Below are positions 1 through 7,305 of a stretch of 50,984 nucleotides of DNA, piece by piece. How positions within the stretch are numbered: position 1 is the first letter of the stretch; every line of letters begins with the position of its first letter. Where the stretch lies: contig NZ_JAUSCC010000026.1 in NCBI RefSeq assembly GCF_030651745.1, positions 1 to 50,984 on the forward strand, written 5' to 3'. The notes below the pieces were generated by a model. The model made no database searches. It was given only the letters and a program-made list of their open reading frames with translations, and was not told the DNA's origin. Both the position numbers and the translations under genes were made by a program. Source of the DNA: Methylophaga sp. (GTDB lineage Bacteria > Pseudomonadota > Gammaproteobacteria > Nitrosococcales > Methylophagaceae).

Positions 1-162
1 ATTGTGCTTGCAAGTACGACAGATATTTGTTTTCAAGTTCGATGTTTCCGCTTTAATGTTAGATCCAAAGAGTACTCGTCCTGTTTTCAAAATACCCGCT
101 CCACTTACAGCATACCCGCCCGATTTAGGGCATTTTTAGATTTACAAAAAATAGGATGATTT
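1..162 (+). promoter_or_regulatory. Leader region of the cold-shock gene
   Basis: This stretch upstream of the cold-shock protein holds no convincing reading frame. Cold-shock genes usually carry a long structured untranslated leader, so it probably contains the promoter and 5' leader. The octamer ATACCCGC occurs twice, near 90-97 and 112-119. A purine-rich ribosome binding site (AGGATGA) lies just before the ATG at 163. I cannot place the promoter with confidence. Confidence 0.35.
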
Positions 163-366
163 ATGTCTTCAACTGGAACAGTTAAATGGTTTAACGAAGC
201 TAAAGGCTTTGGTTTTATCGAACAAGAAAACGGTCCTGACGTTTTCGCACATTTCCGTCAAATCCAAGGTGACGGTTTCAAAACATTGACTGAAGGCCAA
301 CGTGTAACATTTGATGTTACTCAAGGTCAAAAAGGTCCACAAGCTGAAAACATCGTTCCTGCATAA
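163..366 (+). CDS. Cold-shock domain protein (CspA family)
   Basis: A 67-residue single-domain cold-shock protein, the usual family length. It binds single-stranded nucleic acid and acts as an RNA chaperone in the cytoplasm. The N-terminus [14 protein letters not shown] contains the RNP-1 motif (KGFGFI), followed by the RNP-2-like DVFAHF. Both are aromatic RNA-contacting segments of the five-stranded OB barrel. It stands alone, with a leader upstream and a tandem-hairpin terminator right after the stop. Which Csp paralog it is, and whether it is truly cold-induced, cannot be told from sequence. Confidence 0.96.
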   Translation: MSSTGTVKWFNEAKGFGFIEQENGPDVFAHFRQIQGDGFKTLTEGQRVTFDVTQGQKGPQAENIVPA

Positions 367-387
367 TTTCAACGATAACAGTTTGTT

Positions 388-433
388 TTTCACCTTCGGG
401 TGAAACGAAAAGCCCCGTAACAGGGGCTTTTTT
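388..433 (+). terminator. Tandem hairpins with T-run after the cold-shock gene
   Basis: A first hairpin with a TTCG tetraloop (stem TTTCACC/GGTGAAA, 388-405) is followed directly by a second with stem AAAAGCCCC/GGGGCTTTT and loop GTAACA (408-431) running into a T tract. The second is a standard rho-independent terminator. The first may stabilise the mRNA 3' end. Confidence 0.9.
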
Positions 434-849
434 GTATCTGGCTTTATGTCTACTATTGTATTGGCTTAAACCATGTCAACTGCGAAGCTCTGATATTAGG
501 TCCAGATTTCCATAACCATAGCATACGGAAAACATGAAAACTGCTACGTTTTAATCCATCAACGATGGCATTAAAAACAATGTCAAGTGTTTCCGCAATC
601 TCATCAAATCATACGTCGCGGGTCAATTGGTTAAGCATGTACTTTTATCACTCTTATACCCTGTCAAGCCAGTAATTAACACCTTTCAACAGTGCAGTTT
701 TGCTGCTTGGACATAGCTTTCATATCTCAAATCTGATCCTGAAAATTCACTCAACATAACGGTTTCACCAACTTATCTTACAAGCTGCTTGCTCCTAAAC
801 TTCGGCTGACCTACATTAGCTGTCTTTCAGCACCTCATACGGATTTTTT
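434..849. other. 415-base gap without a recognisable gene
   Basis: No intact reading frame with a ribosome binding site is visible on either strand. On the minus strand, short protein-like stretches occur in different frames (an ATG-led run from about 756, and another frame around 610-500). They are broken by several stops and frame changes, so this may be a decayed gene. I recognise no RNA gene. The 3' end must include the promoter of the MscS-type channel gene. Confidence 0.4.
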
Positions 850-2181
850 ATGGATATCAAGCAAATTGAAACTCTCCTTTTTCAATCACTTAGTGTTGCC
901 ATGGATTGGGCAAGTAGTCCGAAATTCTATTCGCAAATTGGCTTGATTGTGTTGGCTGGACTATTGGCCTATTCGTTTGCCAGTTTCCTGAAAAATCGCT
1001 CCCCCCTGCTAAGACAAATTCCTGCCACTGGGCCGTTACTTAAATTGCGTAATCGTATTTATTACAGCCGGGATTTGATCTTACCGTTGATGCTGATCCT
1101 GGCTTTTTCCATTGCTGCAGATATCAGTGAGTTATGGATTAACCAAAGCTGGTTAATCCAAATATGTCTGAGCTGGGCAGTGATCTTTATGCTTTATAAA
1201 TTAATAGATCGCTTAATCCATAAAATCTTATTCAAAAAGCTCGCTTTGTGGGTTATTTTGCCCATCGCTATTTTGCAATTGTTCGGTTGGCTGGATGCGG
1301 TAATTGCCTATCTGGAATCCATGTCATTTGCAGTTGGTAATATCAATATTTCGGCTTATGGCATTATTCGAGTACTGATATTCGGCACGATTTTGTTCTG
1401 GTTAGGACGTATTTCCAGTAACGCCGGACAGCAAATTATTCGCAGTCAGGAAGATCTCGATGTAGGTACTCGCGAGGTATTTGCCAAGCTGTTTCAAATT
1501 GCTTTGTTTTTCATTGTGTTTATTCTGCTGCTGCAGATCATGGGCATTAATCTCACAGCATTGGCAGTATTTGGTGGCGCATTAGGTGTTGGTTTGGGTT
1601 TTGGATTGCAGTCCATCGCCTCCAATTTTATCTCCGGTATTATTCTGTTACTGGAGCGTTCTTTAAGCGTTGGTGATTACATTGAGATGGAAGATGGTCG
1701 CAAAGGCATTATCCGTGAGCTGAATATGCGCTCAACCACACTGGAAACCTTTGATGGCAAAGATATTATGGTTCCCAATGAGCAGTTTATTACAACTAGC
1801 TTCACCAACTGGACGCATAAAAACTTTAAGCAACGCTACGATATTGAATTTCAGGTCTCCTATAAAACCGATTTGCACTTTTTGTTTGATTTACTACGTG
1901 AAGTTGTTGCCAGTCACCCAAGTGTTATCAGTGGTGATGATGTGCCGATTGAAGAGCGACCAGATGCTGAAATCGCTGGTTTCGGGGAATCCGGTGTCGA
2001 TATTCTGATTGAATTCTGGATGGAAGGTATTGATGATGGCCCCAACCGCGTTGGAGCAGATTTATTATTAATGATTTGGGATGCATTAAAAGAAAACAAT
2101 ATTGAGATACCTTATCCACAGCGTGAAATTAAAATTGTGAACGCGGGTGAGAAAATGTTTATCAATTCAGGAAAATCCTGA
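850..2181 (+). CDS. MscS-family small-conductance mechanosensitive channel
   Basis: A 443-residue inner-membrane protein. Several hydrophobic segments fill the N-terminal half (roughly residues 28-48, 75-95, 103-120, 130-150, 168-185 and 213-235). They are followed by the pore-lining helix and MscS core signature GLGFGLQSIASNFISG at about residue 250, then LLLERSLSVGDYIEM, which opens the cytoplasmic beta domain. Such channels open under membrane tension to release solutes at hypo-osmotic shock. The extra N-terminal helices make it longer than E. coli MscS (286 residues) and shorter than MscK. It appears to be a single-gene unit; the downstream pqqA has its own terminator. Confidence 0.93.
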   Translation: MDIKQIETLLFQSLSVAMDWASSPKFYSQIGLIVLAGLLAYSFASFLKNRSPLLRQIPATGPLLKLRNRIYYSRDLILPLMLILAFSIAADISELWINQSWLIQICLSWAVIFMLYKLIDRLIHKILFKKLALWVILPIAILQLFGWLDAVIAYLESMSFAVGNINISAYGIIRVLIFGTILFWLGRISSNAGQQIIRSQEDLDVGTREVFAKLFQIALFFIVFILLLQIMGINLTALAVFGGALGVGLGFGLQSIASNFISGIILLLERSLSVGDYIEMEDGRKGIIRELNMRSTTLETFDGKDIMVPNEQFITTSFTNWTHKNFKQRYDIEFQVSYKTDLHFLFDLLREVVASHPSVISGDDVPIEERPDAEIAGFGESGVDILIEFWMEGIDDGPNRVGADLLLMIWDALKENNIEIPYPQREIKIVNAGEKMFINSGKS

Positions 2182-2277
2182 GTGGCATCAAGGTGAATAC
2201 TGATAAAGATATTTTTCTGCAGGCGTACTATGGGAACCGTAGAAAGCAAATAACTTAATGAATTTGGAGAAATCGAC

Positions 2278-2349
2278 ATGTGGACTAAACCAGAATACTC
2301 AGATATGCGTTTCGGCTTTGAAGTAACAATGTACATCTGCAATCGTTAA
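2278..2349 (+). CDS. pqqA: Coenzyme PQQ precursor peptide PqqA
   Basis: A 23-codon gene. The peptide starts [18 protein letters not shown] and ends YICNR. The glutamate (residue 15) and tyrosine (residue 19) are separated by three residues, which is the hallmark Glu-x3-Tyr pair cross-linked by PqqE to build the redox cofactor PQQ. Length and the FEVTMY core match the family closely. A ribosome binding site (TTGGAGA) sits 6-8 bases upstream. No pqqB, C, D or E gene lies nearby; the next gene is a TetR-type regulator, so this is an orphan copy. PQQ serves periplasmic methanol and other quinoprotein dehydrogenases. Additional pqqA copies away from the pqq operon are known in methylotrophs. Confidence 0.93.
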   Translation: MWTKPEYSDMRFGFEVTMYICNR

Positions 2350-2370
2350 TCTGCAGAAAAGCGAAACTCC

Positions 2371-2401
2371 AAAAAGCCCCGATTAGTCGGGGCTTTTTTT
2401 T
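2371..2401 (+). terminator. Rho-independent terminator after pqqA
   Basis: Inverted repeat AAAAAGCCCCGA/TCGGGGCTTTTT with a four-base loop TTAG, ending in a run of T. It isolates pqqA from the following regulator gene and could protect a short, abundant pqqA transcript. Confidence 0.93.
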
Positions 2402-2455
2402 GTCTGTCGCTTAAATGGGGTTATGCTGGAAGACCACACCCGATGGAGATAAATC

Positions 2456-3031
2456 ATGACTCAGCAAACTGATTTATATAATGCCATTATTGATAGTGCC
2501 GTCAGTCTGGCATCCAATACATCATGGGAATCAATGCGTTTGCATGATGTCGCAGCAGATCTGGGCATACCACTAGTTACGATTTATGAGTATTTTGCTG
2601 AGAAAGAACAAATCAGTGATGCCTGGTTTGAGCGTGCTGATAGACATATGCTTTCAGCTACGCAGTCGTCGACCTTTCCTTCACTTAACAATCAACAAAA
2701 ATTCCACAATCTTTTGATGGCCTGGCTTGATTCATTGGCGGTTAATCAAAAAGTGACTCGCCAAATGATTTTAAACAAGCTTGAGCCCGGCCATTTGCAT
2801 ATTCAAATACCTGCCTTGTTCCGTATCAGCCGCACAGTGCAATGGCTGCGTGAAGCGTCAAACCAAAACTCGACATTGCCATGGCGGGCATTTGACGAAA
2901 CCGTTTTGACCACTATCTATCTAATCACTTTCTGTTGCTGGCTAACAGATAACAGCCCGATGTTTGAACGAACGAAACGTTGCCTGGACAAACAATTAAC
3001 TCTGGCCACAAAACTGGGTTTTTTAAAATAA
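2456..3031 (+). CDS. TetR-type transcriptional regulator (COQ9-like C-terminus possible)
   Basis: A 191-residue protein. Residues about 8-55 form a TetR-type helix-turn-helix: the run MRLHDVAADLGIPLVTIYEYF contains the usual V-A-x-x-x-G-x-P-x-x-T-I-Y-x-Y-F pattern. The C-terminal helical part, with HLHIQIPALFRISRTVQWLRE, is reminiscent of COQ9-type TetR relatives, so a role in ubiquinone biology rather than classical repression is possible. A good ribosome binding site (GGAG, 7 bases) supports the ATG. It follows the pqqA terminator; whether it has anything to do with PQQ is unknown. The next gene converges, with only 6 bases between stops. Confidence 0.75.
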   Translation: MTQQTDLYNAIIDSAVSLASNTSWESMRLHDVAADLGIPLVTIYEYFAEKEQISDAWFERADRHMLSATQSSTFPSLNNQQKFHNLLMAWLDSLAVNQKVTRQMILNKLEPGHLHIQIPALFRISRTVQWLREASNQNSTLPWRAFDETVLTTIYLITFCCWLTDNSPMFERTKRCLDKQLTLATKLGFLK

Positions 3032-3037
3032 TCCCAG

Positions 3038-3835
3038 CTAATATTTAGTGATTCTGTTTATCAATCGCCAACCCAAAAACAGAAAACCAATAGGCAAAAT
3101 CAGCATAATCAATACAAATTCGGCCAATAAATAGATTGCAGCATTAATACCCTGTTCTGCTTTTTGTTGAATATCCTGCAACCTGGCTTTGATATCCAGA
3201 TTATCTTTAAATCCCTGATACCACGTACGTTGCGGCTCATCAGGATCGGGCTGAAGAGCCGCGACTTCCTGTTGTGTGGTTTGTAAAACTGTTATCGCAT
3301 CTTGTCGGTCATGTTCCAGCCACACCTGTATTTGATTGGATGCAAGAATCGTCAACGGGATAGCCAATCGTAATAACGTTATTACCAACACCATATTGAA
3401 CAATCTTGCAGACCAGCGCTCAGGTAGTTTTTGCCAAAGTATCAACACGATCACGATAGCCGCAAAACCAGCTAATACCCAGCGGAATAAGGCAATATCA
3501 CCCATTGATAACAGGATCTTCTGGATCCCCAGTGATGCCGAAGCCATTAATAGCACGGTAGAAAACTGTTCAATCAAATCATTCAACGGATCCAATATCT
3601 GGCCCGGCGTTAAGGTTAAGCCAACCCCCATCGGTTCAATTGATAGTTCCGTGCCCTGCGCGACTGAAATAACTGCATTCAAACCTCTGGCAATCGCATA
3701 GACAGTGAGTGTGACTTTGAGCATTTGGCTTAATTGGTTTCCAACATTCGATTCGAAAGGAACTAACGCCAAAACCACACAAGCCAGCAAAATCACGACC
3801 GAAATAAGCTGACTGCGATGATAGTTCGTTTTCAA
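3038..3835 (-). CDS. Multi-pass membrane protein of unknown function
   Basis: A 265-residue protein that I do not recognise by name. Hydrophobic segments lie near residues 10-27, 88-108, 118-135, 145-165 and 235-258. A long hydrophilic stretch (about 170-230), rich in Q, D and K, is probably helical. The N-terminus has a positively charged start before the first membrane segment. The gene is read away from the small membrane protein upstream on the same strand (34 bases between them), so the two may form one transcript. No catalytic motif is visible. Confidence 0.7.
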   Translation of the reverse strand: MKTNYHRSQLISVVILLACVVLALVPFESNVGNQLSQMLKVTLTVYAIARGLNAVISVAQGTELSIEPMGVGLTLTPGQILDPLNDLIEQFSTVLLMASASLGIQKILLSMGDIALFRWVLAGFAAIVIVLILWQKLPERWSARLFNMVLVITLLRLAIPLTILASNQIQVWLEHDRQDAITVLQTTQQEVAALQPDPDEPQRTWYQGFKDNLDIKARLQDIQQKAEQGINAAIYLLAEFVLIMLILPIGFLFLGWRLINRITKY

Positions 3836-3869
3836 TGATTAACTCCTGTCAGACGATAAATATGTAACT

Positions 3870-4181
3870 TTAATCGTAGGGTTCGTAATTTTTATCCGGC
3901 TTATTCTCGCCTACTGATGTATGTCTTGAATCATGAATTCCGAGGAAATAAAACACCAGCAATAACACATAGAAAAATAGCAGCCCATCTTCTTTGATAA
4001 TACTAATCAACGCCCAAGCGGGCACAATATAAAACACCAGATTCAACAGCACAGTGAGTACCTTGCCCAGACGACGCTTTCCCAATTCATATAAACCAGC
4101 GGCGAACATGCCGGTCATATAACCACCGACTATCGCGAGAATCAGCAGTAAAATCACCCCTACCGTTGAAAACTTATCCAT
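3870..4181 (-). CDS. Small membrane protein of unknown function
   Basis: About 103 residues. I chose the second ATG (4181) because a GAGG ribosome binding site sits about six bases before it; an ATG four codons earlier (4193) has none. Three hydrophobic stretches (residues about 6-28, 40-62 and 65-80) are followed by a charged C-terminal tail rich in K, D, E and Y, so the protein should sit in the inner membrane with a soluble tail. No family recognised. It is probably co-transcribed with the membrane protein downstream. Confidence 0.65.
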   Translation of the reverse strand: MDKFSTVGVILLLILAIVGGYMTGMFAAGLYELGKRRLGKVLTVLLNLVFYIVPAWALISIIKEDGLLFFYVLLLVFYFLGIHDSRHTSVGENKPDKNYEPYD

Positions 4182-4340
4182 CTTCAGCCTCATTTAAGAT
4201 GACCATCTGCTGATAATGACGCGATAAATTGATTTTGTCATTGCTTGTTATCAGTCGTTGCACTAGACCATCAAAGGTTGGTGTTTAACCACAAAAACAG
4301 GCAATATGGTTTTAATTAAAATTGCAGTGGAGCATTCCCA

Positions 4341-4706
4341 ATGCGACAACACTTTCTGATGGTCAGTCTGTTCTGCTTATTAGGTTGTAGCGAGCAAACT
4401 GATAAAGTTGAACGGGATAAAACGGATCCTGTCCTGCAATTAAGCCAATGGTGTTTTGATCATTGGAAAGAACAGCAGTGGACCATGGGCGAATCCGATT
4501 TACCTGCTGTAGAAAATCTGGCATTTAGCGAGGGTATTCGTAAAGTGTGTCGCGCCCGGGCTGAACTCTATGCTGAGGGATATGAAATCTATCCGTTTAT
4601 CACCAATACCATGCAGCGTGAGATCTATGCCTTGGTATTTTCAGCTGACGTCGAAGATATCAAAGCCCATTTAAAACAGCATCTGCCAAAGCTCAAACGG
4701 ATTTAG
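4341..4706 (+). CDS. Predicted lipoprotein of unknown function
   Basis: A 121-residue protein with a short signal peptide and lipobox LLGC (Cys at about residue 16), so it is expected to be acylated and anchored to a membrane facing the periplasm. The mature part is small and charged, with two cysteines besides the lipid-bearing one (in the WCFDHW and VCRARAE segments) that could form a disulfide. No family recognised. It runs convergent to the ABC permease, with one base between the stop codons. Confidence 0.65.
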   Translation: MRQHFLMVSLFCLLGCSEQTDKVERDKTDPVLQLSQWCFDHWKEQQWTMGESDLPAVENLAFSEGIRKVCRARAELYAEGYEIYPFITNTMQREIYALVFSADVEDIKAHLKQHLPKLKRI

Positions 4707-4707
4707 A

Positions 4708-5946
4708 TTACAAATTCAATTGTTGATGTAATCCCTGCCGATAAGCACTGATTGCAGGTATCAGCGCCACCATAAAACTGGCAATCATCACGATGGGCAA
4801 CATATAGAGAAACTCATTAAGTACTGAGAGTCGGGTGAGTAAAATTCCATATTCCTGCAACAACCAGTCTTTTAATACATACATGCTCAACTGCAGGCTG
4901 ATAAACGCCGTGAAAGCAGCAGCAAGACTAATCAGCATTGCTTCAATTTGTAATAAGGTAAACAAAAAACCTGGCCGATAACCCAATGCCCGCAGCACCG
5001 ATAATTCATGACGCCGTTCGCGCATTGACACCAACAGCATATTCGCCATGCCAATCAATGCACCTAACAACACCAATGAGGCAATCAATAACAAAAGCTG
5101 CTCTACACTGCTCAACATCGACCACAACGACATCAGCGTCGCTCCGGGCAGGATAGCTTGTAATGGCTCTTGCCGGTATTCATTAATTTGGCGTTGCAGA
5201 TTAAAGGTCTGCACCCGTGAGTTAAGTCCCAGCATAAATGCGGTTATCGTTTTTGGCTGTAAATCTTCAACTTTCGGTGTAACCGCGCCCGGCAATCTTA
5301 CCCCACCCTGCCAGTTGACATGAATTGCTTCAATGCCTTGCAGGCTGACATAAACTGACTGATCTACCGGCGTTCCTGTAGCTGCCAGAATACCGGAGAT
5401 TCTAAATGGGTGATCATCGTGTTTGGAAAAGCTGGTACTGGCAATACCATGGGCCAGTACGATGGCATCATCAATCTGATAGCCCAATTGTTTGGCGACT
5501 TCTGAGCCAATCACTGCATCAAAATGATCGTCAAAGGCTTTTCCATGTTGAAACTGTAGTGACTGTTTATTACCAAAACGATAAAACTCGAAAAAGTCGG
5601 TGCTTGTACCAATCACCCGGTAGCCACGATGCGAGTCGCCAAGAGATATAGGTATATTCCATGCAACGGATGGATGAGAGACAATTTCCTGATAGCTTTG
5701 CCAGGAAATATTATTGGTTGGTACACCAATATGAAATACCGAATACAACAACAGATTGACCTGGCCGGTACGCGCTCCAACAATTAAATCCACCCCGGAA
5801 ACCGTTTTAGTAAAACTGTCTTTGGCTTGATAACGAATCGTTTCCACACTCAATAAAACAAAGATACTCACTGTCATCATCAATACCGTCAGCAAAACGC
5901 TGACTCGGCGCGCCAACAAACTTCTCCAGGCCAGTTTAAACAGCAT
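4708..5946 (-). CDS. FtsX/MacB-type ABC transporter permease of the Zur-linked (Zrg-type) system
   Basis: A 412-residue permease with the MacB/FtsX layout: one membrane segment at residues about 15-37, a large periplasmic domain (about 40-270), then three membrane segments near 275-400 (the LLLLIASLVLLGALIGMANM region and after). It overlaps the ATPase gene by 11 bases, so the two are translationally coupled. The ATPase, permease and divergent DUF3299 gene match the Zur-controlled gene sets PA4064-PA4066 of Pseudomonas aeruginosa and zrg of Vibrio cholerae, from family knowledge. Those act with a His-rich periplasmic protein in zinc acquisition. The ZrgA partner here is 10 kb away (16055-16621). 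The transported substrate is not established. Confidence 0.85.
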   Translation of the reverse strand: MLFKLAWRSLLARRVSVLLTVLMMTVSIFVLLSVETIRYQAKDSFTKTVSGVDLIVGARTGQVNLLLYSVFHIGVPTNNISWQSYQEIVSHPSVAWNIPISLGDSHRGYRVIGTSTDFFEFYRFGNKQSLQFQHGKAFDDHFDAVIGSEVAKQLGYQIDDAIVLAHGIASTSFSKHDDHPFRISGILAATGTPVDQSVYVSLQGIEAIHVNWQGGVRLPGAVTPKVEDLQPKTITAFMLGLNSRVQTFNLQRQINEYRQEPLQAILPGATLMSLWSMLSSVEQLLLLIASLVLLGALIGMANMLLVSMRERRHELSVLRALGYRPGFLFTLLQIEAMLISLAAAFTAFISLQLSMYVLKDWLLQEYGILLTRLSVLNEFLYMLPIVMIASFMVALIPAISAYRQGLHQQLNL

Positions 5947-6631
5947 GTTTGTCTCCTGCGACTACAAATGACTGGATATCCAGCTGCCGGGAAAAATGCT
6001 GTGCCAGGCTGCGATCATGACTGACAAAGATGATTGTGGCTCCAGCCACTTTTACCTGATTTAGTAATAAATCAACAAAACTATCGCGTGCATCACTATC
6101 CAATGCCGAAGTCGGCTCATCGACAATCACTAATTCCGGTTGATTTATCAAAGCACGCACAATCGCCACCCGTTGCTGTTGACCAACACTCAGCTGAGAG
6201 GCAGTTCTATCCAACAACCCGGCATCCAGTTGCAAAGCCTTCATCAGATCAAGACTGCGTTGTTGCAAATGCTGTTTATCCTGGCTGGAAAAGTGACTGG
6301 CCAATTTAATATTCTCAGCCACCGTTAAATAAGGGATCAGATTAAACCGTTGAAATACCATGCCGATGTGCCGCGCCCGGTAAGCATCTCGTTTGCGATG
6401 ACTCAGTTTGTTAAGTGTGATTTCATCCAGCTTGATACTTCCCTGTTGTGGCAACAGAATCCCGGCCAGTAGATTTAACAAGGTGGATTTACCTGAGCCC
6501 GATGGACCATATACAAACACTGTTTCACCTTTTTCAACTTGCCAGTGAGCAATTTGTAATAACGCCTTGTCTGAGTTTGGCTGATAACGAAATTGGCAGT
6601 TTTCGATTTGGATAGCGGGACGATTGGTCAT
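5936..6631 (-). CDS. ABC transporter ATPase of the Zur-linked (Zrg-type) system
   Basis: An ATPase of about 231 residues related to LolD/MacB nucleotide-binding subunits. Visible are the Walker A motif GPSGSGKST, the signature LSVGQQQR and Walker B LVIVDEPTSALD. I start it at ATG 6631 rather than 6667, because the Zur-like operator at 6678-6692 leaves almost no room for a transcript leader before 6667. Neither start has a strong ribosome binding site, so this is a judgement. It is the first gene of the unit and overlaps the permease start by 11 bases. It should power the permease at the inner-membrane cytoplasmic face. Confidence 0.88.
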   Translation of the reverse strand: MTNRPAIQIENCQFRYQPNSDKALLQIAHWQVEKGETVFVYGPSGSGKSTLLNLLAGILLPQQGSIKLDEITLNKLSHRKRDAYRARHIGMVFQRFNLIPYLTVAENIKLASHFSSQDKQHLQQRSLDLMKALQLDAGLLDRTASQLSVGQQQRVAIVRALINQPELVIVDEPTSALDSDARDSFVDLLLNQVKVAGATIIFVSHDRSLAQHFSRQLDIQSFVVAGDKHAV

Positions 6632-6677
6632 ACGTTTACCGGATTGAATGATTGATAATTTTGGCATGGATGCTAAT

Positions 6678-6692
6678 TGTTATAACATAACA
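6678..6692. promoter_or_regulatory. Zur-like operator between divergent zinc genes
   Basis: The 15-base core TGTTATAACATAACA is a near-perfect palindrome around a central A (one mismatch). With its flanks (6674-6696) it matches the gammaproteobacterial Zur consensus (GTTATA-N-TATAAC core with AT-rich arms) at about 19 of 22 fixed positions by eye. It lies 33 bases before the DUF3299 ATG and 46 bases before the preferred ATPase start, so it can control both directions. Confidence 0.85.
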
Positions 6693-6725
6693 TTTTGGCT
6701 CGACATTTAACCCCTCGGATACACC

Positions 6726-7301
6726 ATGACCGCATTGAAACCTGCAAAGTTCTGGCTTTTTCTCTCATTAATAACAGGGTTGGCATTCACTCATCCTTTG
6801 TTTGCGAACGATAAATATGAAGCCATTGATTGGATCGACCTGATGCCCGAGGACGATCTGGAAGCGCTGATGAATCCCCCAGAATACCTCAGTGAAATAG
6901 AGGACGGCTCTTTTGAAGATCAAATCAGCAGTCAATTACTCGGTGCCTTGGAAAATTCCGCCGATGACCGCTATCAGCAGGCGTTAACTTCTGCCAAGGT
7001 CAAACCAGAATATGATCAGCGACAGATTCGCTTACCTGGCTTTATGGTTCCAGTCGAGATGAACGAACAACAACTGGTAACCGAGTTCTTTCTAGTGCCA
7101 TTTTTCGGAGCCTGTATCCATTATCCCCCGCCGCCCCCGAATCAGATTATTTACGTGACCTCAGAAAAAGGTGTGGCACAACAGAATCTCTATGATCCTT
7201 ATTGGGTCGAGGGCAAACTGACCACCACCATCACCGAAAATGAAGTGGCGGTATCTGCCTATTCGATGAAAGCCGACAATATTGAGCTATATACAGAATA
7301 A
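6726..7301 (+). CDS. DUF3299 secreted protein of the Zur-linked system
   Basis: A 191-residue protein with a signal peptide (a hydrophobic stretch after MTALKPAKF, ending near FTHPLFA). The C-terminal half carries the DUF3299 hallmarks: QIRLPGFMVPVEM, a long strand FFLVPFFGACIHYPPPPPNQIIYV with one Cys and one His next to a proline run, and YWVEGKL. The family accompanies the FtsX-type ABC genes in Zur regulons (PA4066, zrgE-like). Its role is not known; the conserved CIH and PPPPPN region could bind metal or a partner. It is a single gene driven by the divergent Zur-like operator and ends 4 bases from the convergent amidohydrolase stop. Confidence 0.88.
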   Translation: MTALKPAKFWLFLSLITGLAFTHPLFANDKYEAIDWIDLMPEDDLEALMNPPEYLSEIEDGSFEDQISSQLLGALENSADDRYQQALTSAKVKPEYDQRQIRLPGFMVPVEMNEQQLVTEFFLVPFFGACIHYPPPPPNQIIYVTSEKGVAQQNLYDPYWVEGKLTTTITENEVAVSAYSMKADNIELYTE

Positions 7302-7305
7302 TCGG

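Noticed and set aside
3336..3701. 121-codon plus-strand frame inside the membrane-protein gene
   Set aside because: It is antisense to a longer frame with well-formed membrane segments and has no family features.
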